NCBI GenBank assembly: GCA_963556695.1
Contig: CAUWAG010000010.1
Coordinates: 4,712,001-4,776,000 of the forward strand
Source: Anthostomella pinea
Taxonomy: Eukaryota; Ascomycota; Sordariomycetes; Xylariales; Xylariaceae
Reading direction: 5' to 3'
DNA length: 64,000 bases
Positions 22,085 to 32,934 of this stretch are shown one piece after another. A program made the position numbers and the translations under genes. The notes below the pieces were generated by a model, which saw only the letters and a list, made by a program, of their open reading frames with translations, had not been told where the DNA came from and did no database searches. Position 1 is the first letter of the stretch; every line of letters starts with the position of its first letter.

Positions 22085-23460
22085 ATGGGTTCTCAAGATA
22101 GTCGGTTACCCGTCATCATAGTGGGAGGCGGCATAGTCGGTCTGACCCTAGCCCAGGCCCTGAAGAAAGAAGGCATTCCCTTCGAAATCTACGAGCGTGA
22201 CGAGGGTTTGGATTCGCGGTCGCCAGGATGGGCCATCACAATCCATTGGGCGTTAGACGCGCTCGAAAGTTGTCTCTCGCCGGAGCTTTTCAAGAGAATC
22301 GACGAGATCCAGGTTGATCCCGAGCAGGGGCAAAAAGGTGTGAGCACCACAGACCCCCATTGTGTAAAACTGACCTACTGACCAGAACCTCCCCTCGCCT
22401 TTGCTAGACACCGGTCGGTTTCTCTTCTTGGACATAGAGACAGCAGAACCCAAATACATCATCCCGCCCAGCTTCCGCCGCCGAATCGGCCGGCTGAAGT
22501 TCCGGAAGCTGCTCACAGAGGGCATCGACATCAACTGGGGCAAATCAATCACCGCCTTCGAGACGAGCGGGGAAGGGGTCGCCGTGTCGTTCGCGGACGG
22601 CGCGGACGGCACGGAAGTGCGCGGCGCGATGCTCGTAGCCGCCGACGGCAGCAACAGCCGCACGCGGTCCCTGCTCATGGGCGACACGGGCAAGATCAAC
22701 CAGCTGCCCGCGCGCTTCATGGGCGTCACGGTCGTGCTCAGCGAGTCGAAGATCGCGCCGCTGCGCGCCATCGACCCCCTCTTATTCCAGGGTTCCCATC
22801 CCGAGACGGGGTATTTCATGTGGTTCTCCGTGCTATCGATACCAGCGGTGAACGGAAGCGACCAGAGCGACAAGCCGTACTACGAGGGCCAGATCAACGT
22901 GAGCTGGATCGTGAAGGGAGAGGGAGACGAGGTGCCCGAGGCGCACGCTGAGAGGTTGGCTAAGATGAAAGCTATGGCTAGGGCCGGCTCGGGCTTCCAC
23001 CACGTCCTGCGAGACACCATTGCTGGGATCCCGGAAGGGACGGAGGTACTGGAGATCAAGCTGGCGGACTGGCCGACTCTGAAGTGGGAGAGCGACAGCA
23101 AGGTGACATTGCTAGGGGATGCAGCACACGCCATGACAATGTGTAAGCCCAAATCCATCCTATGAGATCCTCCGGCAGCAGACACTGACCTGCGCACCTG
23201 CAGATCGCGGCGAGGCGGCGAACCATGGCCTGACCGACGCAGCCAAGCTCAAGGAGCAGCTGAAACTCTGGCATAGTGGCTCGAAGACGCAAGAGGAGGC
23301 GATCGGGGGCTATGAGACGGAAATGCGCACGCGGACACATACGGCCGTCCTCCTCAGTCGACAGGCGTGTCTGGACGCGCATGACATCAAGAACTTGACG
23401 CCGGATAGCCCTTTGGTGGGCAAGAGAGCCAAGGTCATAGAGGCAGCCTCGAAAGCGTGA
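22085..23460 (+). CDS. FAD-dependent monooxygenase 2
   Basis: This is a second flavoprotein hydroxylase, about 422 aa, distinct from monooxygenase 1. Exons are 22085-22339, 22386-23142 and 23204-23460. The Rossmann motif is VGGGIVGLTLAQALKKEG, the DG motif is LVAADGSNSRTR, and the GD motif is LLGDAAHAMTMYRGEAANHG. The first intron is only 46 nt (donor GTGAGC). The start was chosen at MGSQDSRLP, close to the Rossmann fold; a 22-codon upstream extension is unlikely. It is divergent with the regulator gene. With monooxygenase 1, the SDR and the hydrolase, it suggests stepwise oxidation of an aromatic or polyketide-type substrate (inference). Confidence 0.9.
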
Positions 23461-24128
23461 TCTATCCCGTACTCAAGACCTCGTCGATCATGTTGCCATA
23501 TTGCGAAGCTAGCGCAGTCAGAGAACCGACTTGAATGTCCGACATTTTTTTCCGTACCGACCCTACCTTAGTTATTTGTTTTAGTTGTGTTACCCTTGCG
23601 GGTTATTGGGGACTGTACTTACAGTCTTCCGTATGACGGACAAATACGTAACTGCAGTTCAATGGTGCATGTCTTTGCTAGGAAATAATTCTCTGACAGG
23701 AGAAGTGCAATCCTCAGCTCCCCCAACGAGAGCAAGCTAGTATAACTTAATGATTCCAGTTGGATTTTTCCACTGTCATTGATGGATATCTAGACGCGAC
23801 CATTAGTCAACTCCTCTTGGTGAGACCCAATTTCGACTCTAGCTATTCCCATGTTTAGTAGGAAGCATTAAGGGTGCGCATGCACCAGTTGTATTCTGCG
23901 GTGTGTTTCATGCTCTTTGATATTCCCGGTATACATCTCGTTCATATTGTACAAGGGACCGATTCCCTAGACTTTTATACAGCGCCGTGAGATCCTGCCC
24001 CCTAGTGTCATGGTGTAACCTCGTCTGAGTCCCGGAGACTGCCGTCGGATCTCTACACCACGCTCGTAGCAACCGCACAACCCGCACCGTTGACCCGATC
24101 GAATATGTCGTCATAACGCGATGCCCGC
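23461..24128. other. Intergenic, convergent 3' ends
   Basis: This region lies between FAD monooxygenase 2 (+) and mitochondrial uS13 (-). Nothing recognisable was seen apart from a single 8/9 match to the cluster motif at 24042-24049, which may be chance. Confidence 0.5.
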
Positions 24129-24653
24129 TCAGATCCTCGAACTGGTGCCTCCTCTCTCGAGCGTGTTCAGCTTCTTCGCGGTCTCGGTCTGGGTCCTCGT
24201 CTTCTGGCCGCGCACCGGCAGCCCCATGGCGTGCCGCCGGCCCCTATACGTGCCCATGTCTCGCAGCCGCTTGATGTTGTCCTGGACGATGCGCCGCGCG
24301 TCCATCTCTATCGTCATGGTCGACAGCTCGGCCGTCAGCGCCGTGGCCGTCTTGTGTGGTATCGCGCCGATCCGCGCCAGGGGGTGTATGGTGTACTTGG
24401 CCATGATGCGCGCCGAGGTCTGCGGGCCGAGGCCGTAGAAGCTTTCGAGTGCTTTCTGTGAGGCGCGTGGTTAGATATCCTGTCGCGTGTGGTGTTCCGA
24501 GGCCGGGAGGGTAGGGCTGATTATAGGTAGTCGGGTCGTTTAGTTACCTTGACGAACTTCCTCTCGTGGAAGTTTACTCCAAATACGTTGACCTGGGACT
24601 GTCAGCATTGAACCGAACGGTTAACAGAGGCAATGGAAAGCATTGTTTACCAT
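24129..24653 (-). CDS. SWS2: Mitochondrial small ribosomal subunit protein uS13m
   Basis: This is a ribosomal protein S13 homolog of the mitochondrial small subunit, about 124 aa. Exon 1 is only the start codon (24653-24651); exon 2 is 24592-24548 (VNVFGVNFHERKFVK) and exon 3 is 24455-24129. S13 features include YGLGPQTSARIM and the C-terminal GTYRGRRHAMGLPVRGQKTR. Introns are 58 and 92 nt. The first intron follows the ATG directly, so the whole protein depends on splicing. It is divergent with the cyclophilin gene. Confidence 0.93.
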
Positions 24654-25089
24654 CGTGGCGGATTCAGCACGAGAATGCCGGAGAACAATCGCGGTGCTGG
24701 ACCTGAATACAGTGACGAACAGTGGAAGATTTGAATTGTCAACTGTCAATCGCATCGGACCCGACCTCACGCTTCGAGATGCACGGGCCAGGCCCGGATA
24801 ATAGGACTGGCCTGATGTCGCAGTGGGGTGGGACCCCGCATTCCACCGTGGCGGCTGCGACAATAGCGCTGTTCAGGGGTCTCGCAGCAGCTCGATAGGC
24901 TGGATAGTTCCAATGGCAATGGAGGGCACAGTTGAAACGCCGCGTGGAACTTTACATATCAATTGAGCTTCGGTGTCCTTTCCAAACTCTCCCTCTCTCC
25001 TCCAGCTCACCAGCGTTGGACAGTCGGACCAATTCAGCTGTACACCAACTACCTCCGTTAATATCTACCATCTGCCACCATCTATCATC
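24654..25089. other. Divergent promoter region uS13m / cyclophilin
   Basis: These 436 bases lie between two housekeeping genes; the cyclophilin side is pyrimidine-rich just before its ATG. No other feature was seen. Confidence 0.5.
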
Positions 25090-26203
25090 ATGTTTAACCT
25101 CCGCCGCGTCGTCGTCAGCGCCCTGCTGCTCGCCGGCCTGAGCGCCATCTGCTTCTCGCAGACTGCCGCCGCCGTCAAGGGTCCCAAGATCACCCACAAG
25201 GTCTACTTCGACATCACCCACGGCGATGAGCCCCTGGGCCGCGTCGTCATGGGTCTCTACGGCAAGACCGTGCCCAAGACCGCCGAAAACTTCCGTGCCC
25301 TTGCCACTGGCGAGAAGGGCTTCGGCTACGAGGGCTCTTCCTTCCACCGTGTCATCAAGAACTTCATGATCCAGGGTGGTGACTTCACCAAGGGTGACGG
25401 CACCGGCGGAAAGTCCAGTGAGTGGCTACTCCCGCCAATTGGATACATACGCAAGCTCGGAGCCGAGTGCTGACCATTTCCTACCTTACAGTCTACGGCG
25501 ACAAGTTCCCCGACGAGAACTTCAAGCTCACGCACGCCAAGGAGGGTCAACTGTCCATGGCGAACGCCGGCAAGGACACCAACGGCTCCCAGTTTTTCAT
25601 CACCACCGTCATCACCTCGTAAGACTCTACGCTCGGTCTAACAACGCTTTGGGATGAAGGGGGACTAACATTGTCTTTCGCAGGTGGCTCGATGGCCGAC
25701 ACGTTGTCTTCGGCGAGGTTCTGGAGGGCATGGATATCGTGAAGAAAATTGAGTTTGCCCCGACCAAGCCCGGCGACAAGCCTGTCGATACGGTCAAGAT
25801 TGCGAAGAGCGGCGAGCTGGAGGTACCACCTGAAGGTATCCACATGGAGCTATAAAAGCATTACTTTCCCGTACCGTCTCCCTTGGCTAGCAGAAAAACA
25901 TATCGTCACTATTTGCCCCGTCTCCCTTGTCTTATATGCTGATTCGTCTACCACCCGTTTCCAGATCCAGCTATCTACGGAATTGCCGGATGGGCTGCAG
26001 GATACTCGAATGAGGAGGAGAATCCCTTTAGTGAGACGGCGGCCCCGTCTGCCGGCTGGTCTGTCGTCCAGAAGGCTCTCCTCTTCGCTGTCATTCTTGC
26101 CGCGGTTGCCTTCTACGTCCGCCTGTCAAGCCGTAAGCACGACCGTGAGGACCGGCTTAAGAACGACCGAGATGACCTGGGCTATGAGAAGTCGATGGCT
26201 TAG
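25090..26203 (+). CDS. ER peptidyl-prolyl cis-trans isomerase (cyclophilin B-type), two possible C-termini
   Basis: This is a cyclophilin foldase of the secretory pathway. Exons 25090-25417, 25492-25618 and 25684 onward follow a signal peptide (about residues 1-25, [17 protein letters not shown]). Cyclophilin motifs are [25 protein letters not shown] and [15 protein letters not shown]. Two ends are possible. If 25836-25964 is retained, the protein stops at 25855 after EGIHMEL, giving 208 aa with an HxEL ER-retention-like tail. If it is spliced, exon 25965-26203 adds a Trp/Tyr-rich linker, a hydrophobic segment ([18 protein letters not shown]) and a basic tail, giving about 281 aa and a membrane anchor. 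Both readings keep frame. Confidence 0.92.
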
Positions 26204-26439
26204 ATAAAATCAGATCCAGGAGTGTCCCAAAAGTAGAATACATGTTGAATATGCGGGCCGTATTGAAGAGTGTCTTGTTGTGTTCGCTGTCACTTATCAC
26301 GTGTGACAATCGTTGTGGGTGGTCTTGAACTTCGACGAAGCTTCTCGCCGAGACCAAAAAAAAAGTTCGGACATAAAATCTCTTGATAGCCACAACTGTC
26401 TCAACAACTCAATCAACGCCACCAAACCCGCAGCAAAAG

Positions 26440-26981
26440 ATGAAGATCCTAAGCCTTAACTTCCTGACCTGCGCGGTCAAGGCCTGCAAGAGCTCGTCGG
26501 ACTCGTACCCGCTGCACCCCAAGGACGCAGAGCTGGTGCAGGACGAGATCGAGGTCAACGCCCAGCTGCTGGTCAACCTGCTGCCCCGCTTAGACTGGAC
26601 TGCGCTCTCCACCACGGCGACGGAGGTACGAAAATTCATCGTTTCACATTTCACAGACATCACACACATACATACGTACAAGTACACACCGTATCACATA
26701 GAGAGACTATCAAGAGTCTTCACTGTATTGACGGGAAAATGGTTTGAACGAATAGCTAGCTAACGAGGAGACAAAATGAACAGCTCGGCTTCCCAGCCCT
26801 CCCACCGCAGCCCCCCTCGGCCGAGGACCTGCAGGCCGACGACAAGACGCTGCGGGACCTGCACAACCTCCTGATGGAGACGCAGATCATGGAGGGCAAG
26901 CTGGTGTGCGGCAACTGCGGGCACGAGTACGCTGTGCGCGAGGGGATTGCGAATTTTCTGCTGCCGAGCCACCTGGTCTGA
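26440..26981 (+). CDS. TRM112: Trm112, multifunctional methyltransferase activator subunit
   Basis: This is a small zinc-binding partner that activates tRNA, rRNA and eRF1 methyltransferases in the cytosol and nucleus. Exons 26440-26625 and 26784-26981 give about 127 aa, the usual size. The N-terminus is MKILSLNFLTCAVKACKS, and the C-terminal zinc region is GKLVCGNCGHEYAVREGIAN. The 158-nt intron is longer than most here. It is on the same strand as the cyclophilin, with 236 bp between them. Confidence 0.95.
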
Positions 26982-27522
26982 TGATGCCCTGGGCTTGCTG
27001 TTTAGTCAGTCCATGGGGAGAAGGAAAAGAGGCGTGGCGTGACTTGGGATTGGGATTGAGGTTGCGGTTGCGGCCGTGAAGGGGTGAGCGGACGGAGGGG
27101 AAGGGGACCCCTCGTCAGGGTGTCTGTCTTCTCTGCGCGGTTTCCCGCGGGAAGTGATAAGATGAGGGCTGTGGTTGCGTGCTCAGGGCTCATCTCGCCC
27201 AACGTGGTTGAGTTGAGTGCACGCCGGTGGAGGGTGACATATGGGCAGGCGTTGAGGAGTTGCGTTGTGTGCGCAGTCTGGTTTCATACATGATACTACG
27301 TCTAAGCATCGTATAAGAGCAAAGTCCAAGGAGCAAGGAAAGGTCATATGATTCTAGCTGCATATGTGTACAGTCTTCACCCCGTTGATGAACGCTGCCG
27401 TTGCCGAAGCCCATCTCTCCAGCTTCTATGCTACCCGTAGTCCCTGACTCCGATAAAACCGATCGTACACTGGCCTAAACTCGACACGCCTACACATATG
27501 TTTTCCACACTGAGCGGGTCTT
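26982..27522. other. Intergenic, convergent 3' ends
   Basis: This region lies between Trm112 (+) and Big1 (-). No gene, RNA or repeat was recognised. Confidence 0.5.
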
Positions 27523-28550
27523 TTATTGCTGCTTCTTCTGGGCAGCAGGCCCCATCTCCTTGTCGAAAGCACCGTAAGGGATCTCAAGACTGGCGACCGC
27601 AGAGATACCAGCGTAGAGAATGGTCATCAGGATGATCAGAGTGATCAAGCCCATGAAGATACCTATAGAGCAATCAGGAACGTACCCTCACAAAGACTAG
27701 GAGCCACATGACAAGACTCACCTGGGGTGAAGTACTGATACTTCTCGAACAGAGGCCGGAGATCGCGGCCTGGGGCGGGCTGCTCGTCCCTCCTCACGAC
27801 GCCCTGCAGATGCCTCTTGAGCTGGACGCCGTTTTGGAATTCGGCCACGTAGCTCTCGGGCTTCTCCGTCCGCGGGCCTCCGGCGTAGATGACCGTGTAG
27901 GAGCCCTCTGTCGCCTGGTACTGCTCTAGAACCATACCGAGATGTTCGTCTGCAATTTTCGATCATGTTAGTAAGACTCAACTGACCACGACCCGATATC
28001 TAAGGATCTTATGCTTAAGGGAGCAGCCTACCATTTTCCCTCAGGATCGAAACTCCATCGCTGGTGGGGAGCGTCGACAGGTAAATCTCGTCGATGGCTG
28101 AGCTCTTCACGTCGCACGTCTCCCGGATATACGCCGCGATCTGCTTCAGGTCCAGCTCGCCCGCCACCTCGGCGATGCTGTAGCTGCTCTCGGCGCGGTC
28201 CAACGCCCCGGTCAGCCTGGGCACCGAGGCCTTGGAGCTGAGATGCGTGGCGGCATTAAGGTTCGGCTGCGAGACGAGCAGGTAGCGGTCGGTCGGGCAG
28301 GACGAGAGGAGCTGCTTCGTCGATTCGAGGACCTGCGAGCTCGACTGGAGCTGTTGGTCTTGGGATGCTGGCTTCGAGAGTCTGGGAAGCGGGAGTTAGT
28401 TGGATGCGCTGTCAGAGCTGGCTGGCTGGCTCTAGTTGCGAGGCAGGTTGCGTACTTGGCTGTGGAGAACAGAATGAAAGGAGACGAGTCGGAGAAGGCC
28501 TGCGCAGAGGCGCAGAGGGCGGCGACGGTCGCAGTCACGAAGAGACGCAT
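27523..28550 (-). CDS. BIG1: Big1-like ER membrane protein (Voa1/Ac45-type domain)
   Basis: This is an ER-resident type I membrane protein, about 270 aa, of the Big1/Voa1 family linked to beta-1,6-glucan content and V-ATPase assembly. Exons are 28550-28456, 28381-28032, 27949-27722 and 27662-27523. It has a signal peptide (MRLFVTATVAALCASAQAF), a luminal domain, and one transmembrane helix near the end (GIFMGLITLIILMTILYAG). The end reads FDKEMGPAAQKKQQ, and the final KKQQ fits a KKXX ER-retrieval signal. It is divergent with Rrp17. Confidence 0.88.
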
Positions 28551-28925
28551 GGTGATCGCTTGTGTCTCTTATGAACGGATTGGAGGCGTATTGTTTGGGA
28601 CTGTGAAGCAAGTCGTCGATTGAAGAGCTCAAGCTAGCAGCAGCATTAGATGTGTCTCTCTCATCACCAAGTCGCAGTCGGCAAGTGCCGCCTGACGTTC
28701 CGACCTTGCGTGATCCACCCCGGGCGCTGCAGCGTCCCTGGGACTGAATGCTTTTAGCGGGGTTGCAGCGCTACAAGCCTATCGTACATTTCGAAATCTT
28801 CAAACAGAATTCCCGAAATTCATTATCAGCGACGACGGCTCTCCATACAATACCACACCACAACTTCAACCCACGATCCGACGTTCAAATTGCATACTTG
28901 TCACTGGGTACATATTGCAGCCACA
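28551..28925. other. Divergent promoter region Big1 / Rrp17
   Basis: This is a 375-bp shared promoter with no additional feature seen. Confidence 0.5.
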
Positions 28926-29690
28926 ATGTTCGCAAAACCGAGACCGAAGAAGAGCCTCCTCCCGCCGCCCCGAAAGCGCAAGGTCCAGCATGCCATCGAG
29001 GAGGTCAAGTTCGACGACGAGGCACGCACCGAGTACCTGACGGGTTTCCACAAGCGCAAGCTGCAGCGGACCAAGGACGCGCAGGCGCAGGCGGCGAAGC
29101 GGGCACGGCAGGAGAAGCTCGATCTCAGGAAGCAGGTACGGCTCTCCGCGACGCAGGCTCCCACGAGGCCCTGGTGGTTTTGCTCACTAAAGCCGGACGA
29201 CTGGTCTTGCTAACACGGGCGAATACAGATCCGCGAGGACAGGAAACGCGAGGTCGTGGAGCATGTGCAGCAGGTCAACGCCATGCTGAAGGAGGCGCAG
29301 CAGGCTGGGCACGTGGGCGGCGAGGAGGGCACCTCGGATGACGAGGCGGACGAGTGGGACGGCCTCGAGGATGCGCCAGAGCCGGAGCCGGTAGATCATG
29401 AGGAGGAATACATCGACGAGGAGCGGTACACGACTGTCACAGTAGAGTCTGTCACGGTGTCTCGAGATGGGCTGACGAGCTCGAAGCCCGAAGAGGAAGA
29501 GTCAGAAACCGAGGATGAAGAGGGACAGAAAGCAGATCGTGAAGCCGGCCAGGCATCAGGGAGCAGCGGCAAGAGCCACCCGCCCAAGAAGAAGAAACCA
29601 AAGTTCAGATACGAGACCAAGATGGAAAGGCAGCAAACCCGGAGGAAGCAGAAGGCCAAGAGTAATAGCAAGAGACCACCAAGGGATTGA
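28926..29690 (+). CDS. RRP17: Rrp17/Nol12-family ribosome biogenesis protein
   Basis: This is a nucleolar protein implicated in 5' processing of pre-60S rRNA. Exons 28926-29135 and 29229-29690 give about 223 aa. The N-terminal signature is RKRKVQHAIEEVKFDDEART, followed by EYLTGFHKRKLQR and a long basic coiled region. A central acidic stretch and a Lys/Arg-rich tail (PKKKKPKFRYETKMERQQ) complete the Nol12 layout. It is convergent with tropomyosin. Confidence 0.88.
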
Positions 29691-29964
29691 CCAATGCATT
29701 CTCTACCCGACTTGCAGGCTGCGTGTGATGTCGCAAATCCCACATCTAAACACGTTTTATACTGTGACTGGGTTCCAGATAGCCCGTCCATTATAACCTC
29801 AGCACTTCTGTGTCCACCTCAACAAATAGAGCCAGTCGGCCAGCTGCACACTCTCCGTAGGGCGACATAATAGTGCTGTAGAAGAAACACCCGTCCTCCA
29901 AGACACAAAGCCCATCTCGATCGAACTCGCTCCGTCTTTCCGTACGTGCCTTCGCTCCGCAGAT

Positions 29965-30720
29965 TTAGATGTTGCCGATCTCGGCCTGGAGGTCCTCCAA
30001 TTCCTTCTGGAGGCCCTGGTACTTCTTGGACATCTCCTCGTACTTGGACTCCCACTGGTCGCGCTCGTTCTCGAGGGCCTGTACCTTGCGCTCGAAGTGA
30101 CCGGCTTTCACGTCAGTTTGTCGGAGCCTGCAGTTGGAGTCGGTCAGCGTCTCGGGCCTCCAGCAGATAGGGGCGGATATAGAACGGCGGGGCGTGCTTA
30201 CTTCTCATTTGTCTCACGCAGGGTCTTATCTGCCTCCTCTGCCTCTTCCTCGAGGAGTTGCAGTCTGCGTTGCAGGGTCTCGTTGTGCGTACCATGTTGC
30301 AGGCCCTCATCGGCCGACTTCTTCAAGTCCTTGATGGAGGTGTCCATCTTCTCGTTCTCGGATTCTAGGAGGCCGTTCTTGTGGGTGAGGGAGGTGATCT
30401 CTTGCTCCTTGGCCAGGTTCTCCTGCTCTAGGGCCTTAACCTTGGTCTGTAGCTCGTCGACTTTGGCAGTGGATTCGTCAGCCTCCAGACGGAGCTGGTT
30501 CATTTTCTGCGGGGAGGTACAAAGGGTCAGTCAATGCGTCACATTCTTCTATGTCTGGTGTTAGGGTGCTAGAACGGAATGCGCTGGCAACGTTGGACTC
30601 GAGAGACGACTCGATGCGTGCTTTGTCGAGTGATGCCAGGCAGGCGCGTTGCTGCTGCTGATGGTGGGGTAAGAAAGGGATTCGGTGTGTTGGCCAGCTC
30701 ACCTCCTTGATGCGGTCCAT
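29965..30720 (-). CDS. TPM1: Tropomyosin (Tpm1/Cdc8)
   Basis: This is an actin-cable and contractile-ring stabilising coiled coil. Exons 30720-30703 (MDRIKE only), 30506-30202 and 30127-29965 give 161 aa, exactly the usual fungal length. Heptads run throughout (MNQLRLEADESTAKVDELQ, KTLRETNEKLRQTDVKAGHF), and the end is LQAEIGNI. The first intron is 196 nt, the longest found in this window. The six-residue first exon is typical of fungal tropomyosin genes. Confidence 0.95.
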
Positions 30721-31512
30721 AGCGGGCGGGTTGTGTTGGTTGTTGGTTTGGAAGAGGAACTGGAGGGAGAGGACAGGAAACTCGAGCAGGCCTTTGGGTG
30801 ATGCAGGTGATGATGCGTGTGGGCTTAAAGAGCAACGAATGCAGACAGAGGATGGGTCGACAGGAATAAAGGAAGGGACAACTTGTTGAAGTGATTGATT
30901 GACTGGATGAATGGGGTGGAATTTCATGTGGTGAATGAGACCTGGAACTGCCCCGCCTCCGTTGCCCTTGACTCCCCTGTGTCCCCTGTCACCCCTACCC
31001 GATAGGCAGCCGGCGATAGGGGACCACTGTTGCACTGTACTGGCACTGTCTGATTGGCCCGTCTTGGCGGTGTGATACTCACTGTGTTTTCTTATCGGCT
31101 GCACACTGTAGCCCGGTAATGCAGGGTAGTCAGGGGCTACCCACGTGTCATTGGCTATCCCAGTGAAGTTGCTTGGACAACTGCCAGAAGCGGGGCCATC
31201 CGAACCAAACAATTGACTTCAAACCAACTGCAATCTGATCATACAGTCACTTCGTGAATGTCAATCCATCGTCAACGAATACCTAATAAACGACAAGGCC
31301 TCCTACGATCCGATACCGCACTCAACATCGCTCGATTTCTCCGCCGATACGGATCCATACCATTGCTGGGCTTCATTACCACCGTAGTCTGAGGGGGAGG
31401 TGGTATCCTCAATCACTCTCTAGACCTATCGATCGCGACACAGCTTCACTTACGGAAAGCCTGGATATCCACCCCGAACATCCGCATACTCTCGCATACT
31501 TGACTGCCCAAC
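30721..31512. other. Divergent promoter region tropomyosin / securin-like gene
   Basis: These 792 bp hold presumed 5' UTRs of both genes. The long open frame running through the tropomyosin intron and promoter on the minus strand has no protein-like features. Confidence 0.5.
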
Positions 31513-32934
31513 ATGTTGGCAGCTCGTGATCAGGAGAATCGGGTGCTAAACCGCCAACAGGCAGCCAAACCCCCCGGAGCGAGGTACCCGAAGACACCAC
31601 TGAAAGTCCCTCTGAACGATGAGAATGCCACGCATGCTGTCGGAGGTGCTAAGAGCATCCTTGGTGGCCGGACACAGGGCAACGAGAATGCCATGACTTC
31701 CAAGGGGGGCAAGGGCGGAGACAAGTCGAACTTCGTCACTCCCATGCGTACGTGGATCCTGTCAAGTCACCAGTGCTGGATCATGCTAACGTACGACGCA
31801 GAGGGGCGCGCAAGAGCCGTCCTCGGAGACAAGACGACCAACGCGAAAGGCAAAGCCCTGCAGACGGGCAATGCCAAGAGCACCGTTCGGGAGATCGAGA
31901 AGACTCAGACCAAAGCCCCAAACACCGTCAGACCAAAGCAGAAGCAGCCGCAAACCGAATCACACAAGTTGCAAGTCCATGCCGAAGAGACAGGCCCTTT
32001 GACTGAAGAGGAGGAAGTCGAATACTGTCCTCCGAGCCCCAAGGATCTGCCGTACGAATCTGATGTCTTCCCTGACGGAGTCCTAACCTTTGATGCTCTT
32101 AAGCCCGAGAACATGTTCAAGGGCTACTATGCCCACTACTTCAACCCTGTCGATGAGCATGGTGTCTCTTTGGCAGACAAAGAATTGGAAGCGAAGACCA
32201 AAAAAGCTTTACAGGAAGGCGAGAGACGGATTCAGGAGAACATGGATAGCCTTGAGTGGTCCGTCGAGGGCGAGTTTGACTTGGCTACCATGAATGCGAA
32301 GAAAGCCGCGATCCCGGTGAAGGGCCCCGCTGGGGCTACAATCGGAAAGCAATCTACTGCTCGCAGACCGTTATCTACGATCAGATCCAAAAATGCTGCC
32401 GATGCCCTATCTATGGACGACACGACCAGGTCTTTGCAGCGAAGAGCAGCCAAAGCTTCGGAAGCTAGAAAACTTCCTACGAAGAAGACAACTTCTTCAT
32501 TCGCTATTCCGACCTTGAAAGCACGACAGCCAAATGTGCAGCGACCGACCGTAGCTCGAAAGTCTTCCATGGAGATCAAGGGTATCGAGGCAAAGTCGAG
32601 AACCACCATCGGGTACAACAAAGGCCGAACGACTGCTTCGATACTTGCACAGGGAACCACGAAGCCCAGCAAGCTGGCACCCAAGGGTACGGTTCCCCGC
32701 TCTGGCACAACGTTATCGGACGATTCGGACAAGACCATCACACCAGCTAGATATGCTCACAAGCAGGCATCCGCTGCGGCCGAGGACCAACAGTGGAGGG
32801 AACGCGTCCCCTTCCTGTCCATCTTCAGTCCCGAGGATGATGACGACGATGATGGCGAGCTTGTCCCGGGCGGCCTGCCTTTGGACCTGTGTGAGGAAGA
32901 CGAGGAAGAGGTCGAGCTGAAGATCATCGATTGA
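31513..32934 (+). CDS. Securin-like protein (Cut2/Pds1-type candidate)
   Basis: This is a mostly disordered, basic-to-acidic protein of about 455 aa with exons 31513-31747 and 31802-32934; the 54-nt intron also reads through. The N-terminus MLAARDQENRV contains a KEN-box-like QEN. A destruction-box-like RAVLGDKTTN follows near residue 82, and EEVEYCPPSPKDLPYESD resembles the conserved acidic motif of fission yeast Cut2. A later basic segment has GYNKGRTTAS. These together suggest the separase inhibitor securin, which is poorly conserved in sequence. The call is inference; a generic cell-cycle substrate of the APC/C is the alternative. Confidence 0.6.
   Translation: MLAARDQENRVLNRQQAAKPPGARYPKTPLKVPLNDENATHAVGGAKSILGGRTQGNENAMTSKGGKGGDKSNFVTPMRTWILSSHQCWIMLTYDAEGRARAVLGDKTTNAKGKALQTGNAKSTVREIEKTQTKAPNTVRPKQKQPQTESHKLQVHAEETGPLTEEEEVEYCPPSPKDLPYESDVFPDGVLTFDALKPENMFKGYYAHYFNPVDEHGVSLADKELEAKTKKALQEGERRIQENMDSLEWSVEGEFDLATMNAKKAAIPVKGPAGATIGKQSTARRPLSTIRSKNAADALSMDDTTRSLQRRAAKASEARKLPTKKTTSSFAIPTLKARQPNVQRPTVARKSSMEIKGIEAKSRTTIGYNKGRTTASILAQGTTKPSKLAPKGTVPRSGTTLSDDSDKTITPARYAHKQASAAAEDQQWRERVPFLSIFSPEDDDDDDGELVPGGLPLDLCEEDEEEVELKIID

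Noticed and set aside
24042..24049. Further 8/9 match to the cluster promoter motif
   Set aside because: It lies between convergent 3' ends outside the cluster and can be chance.
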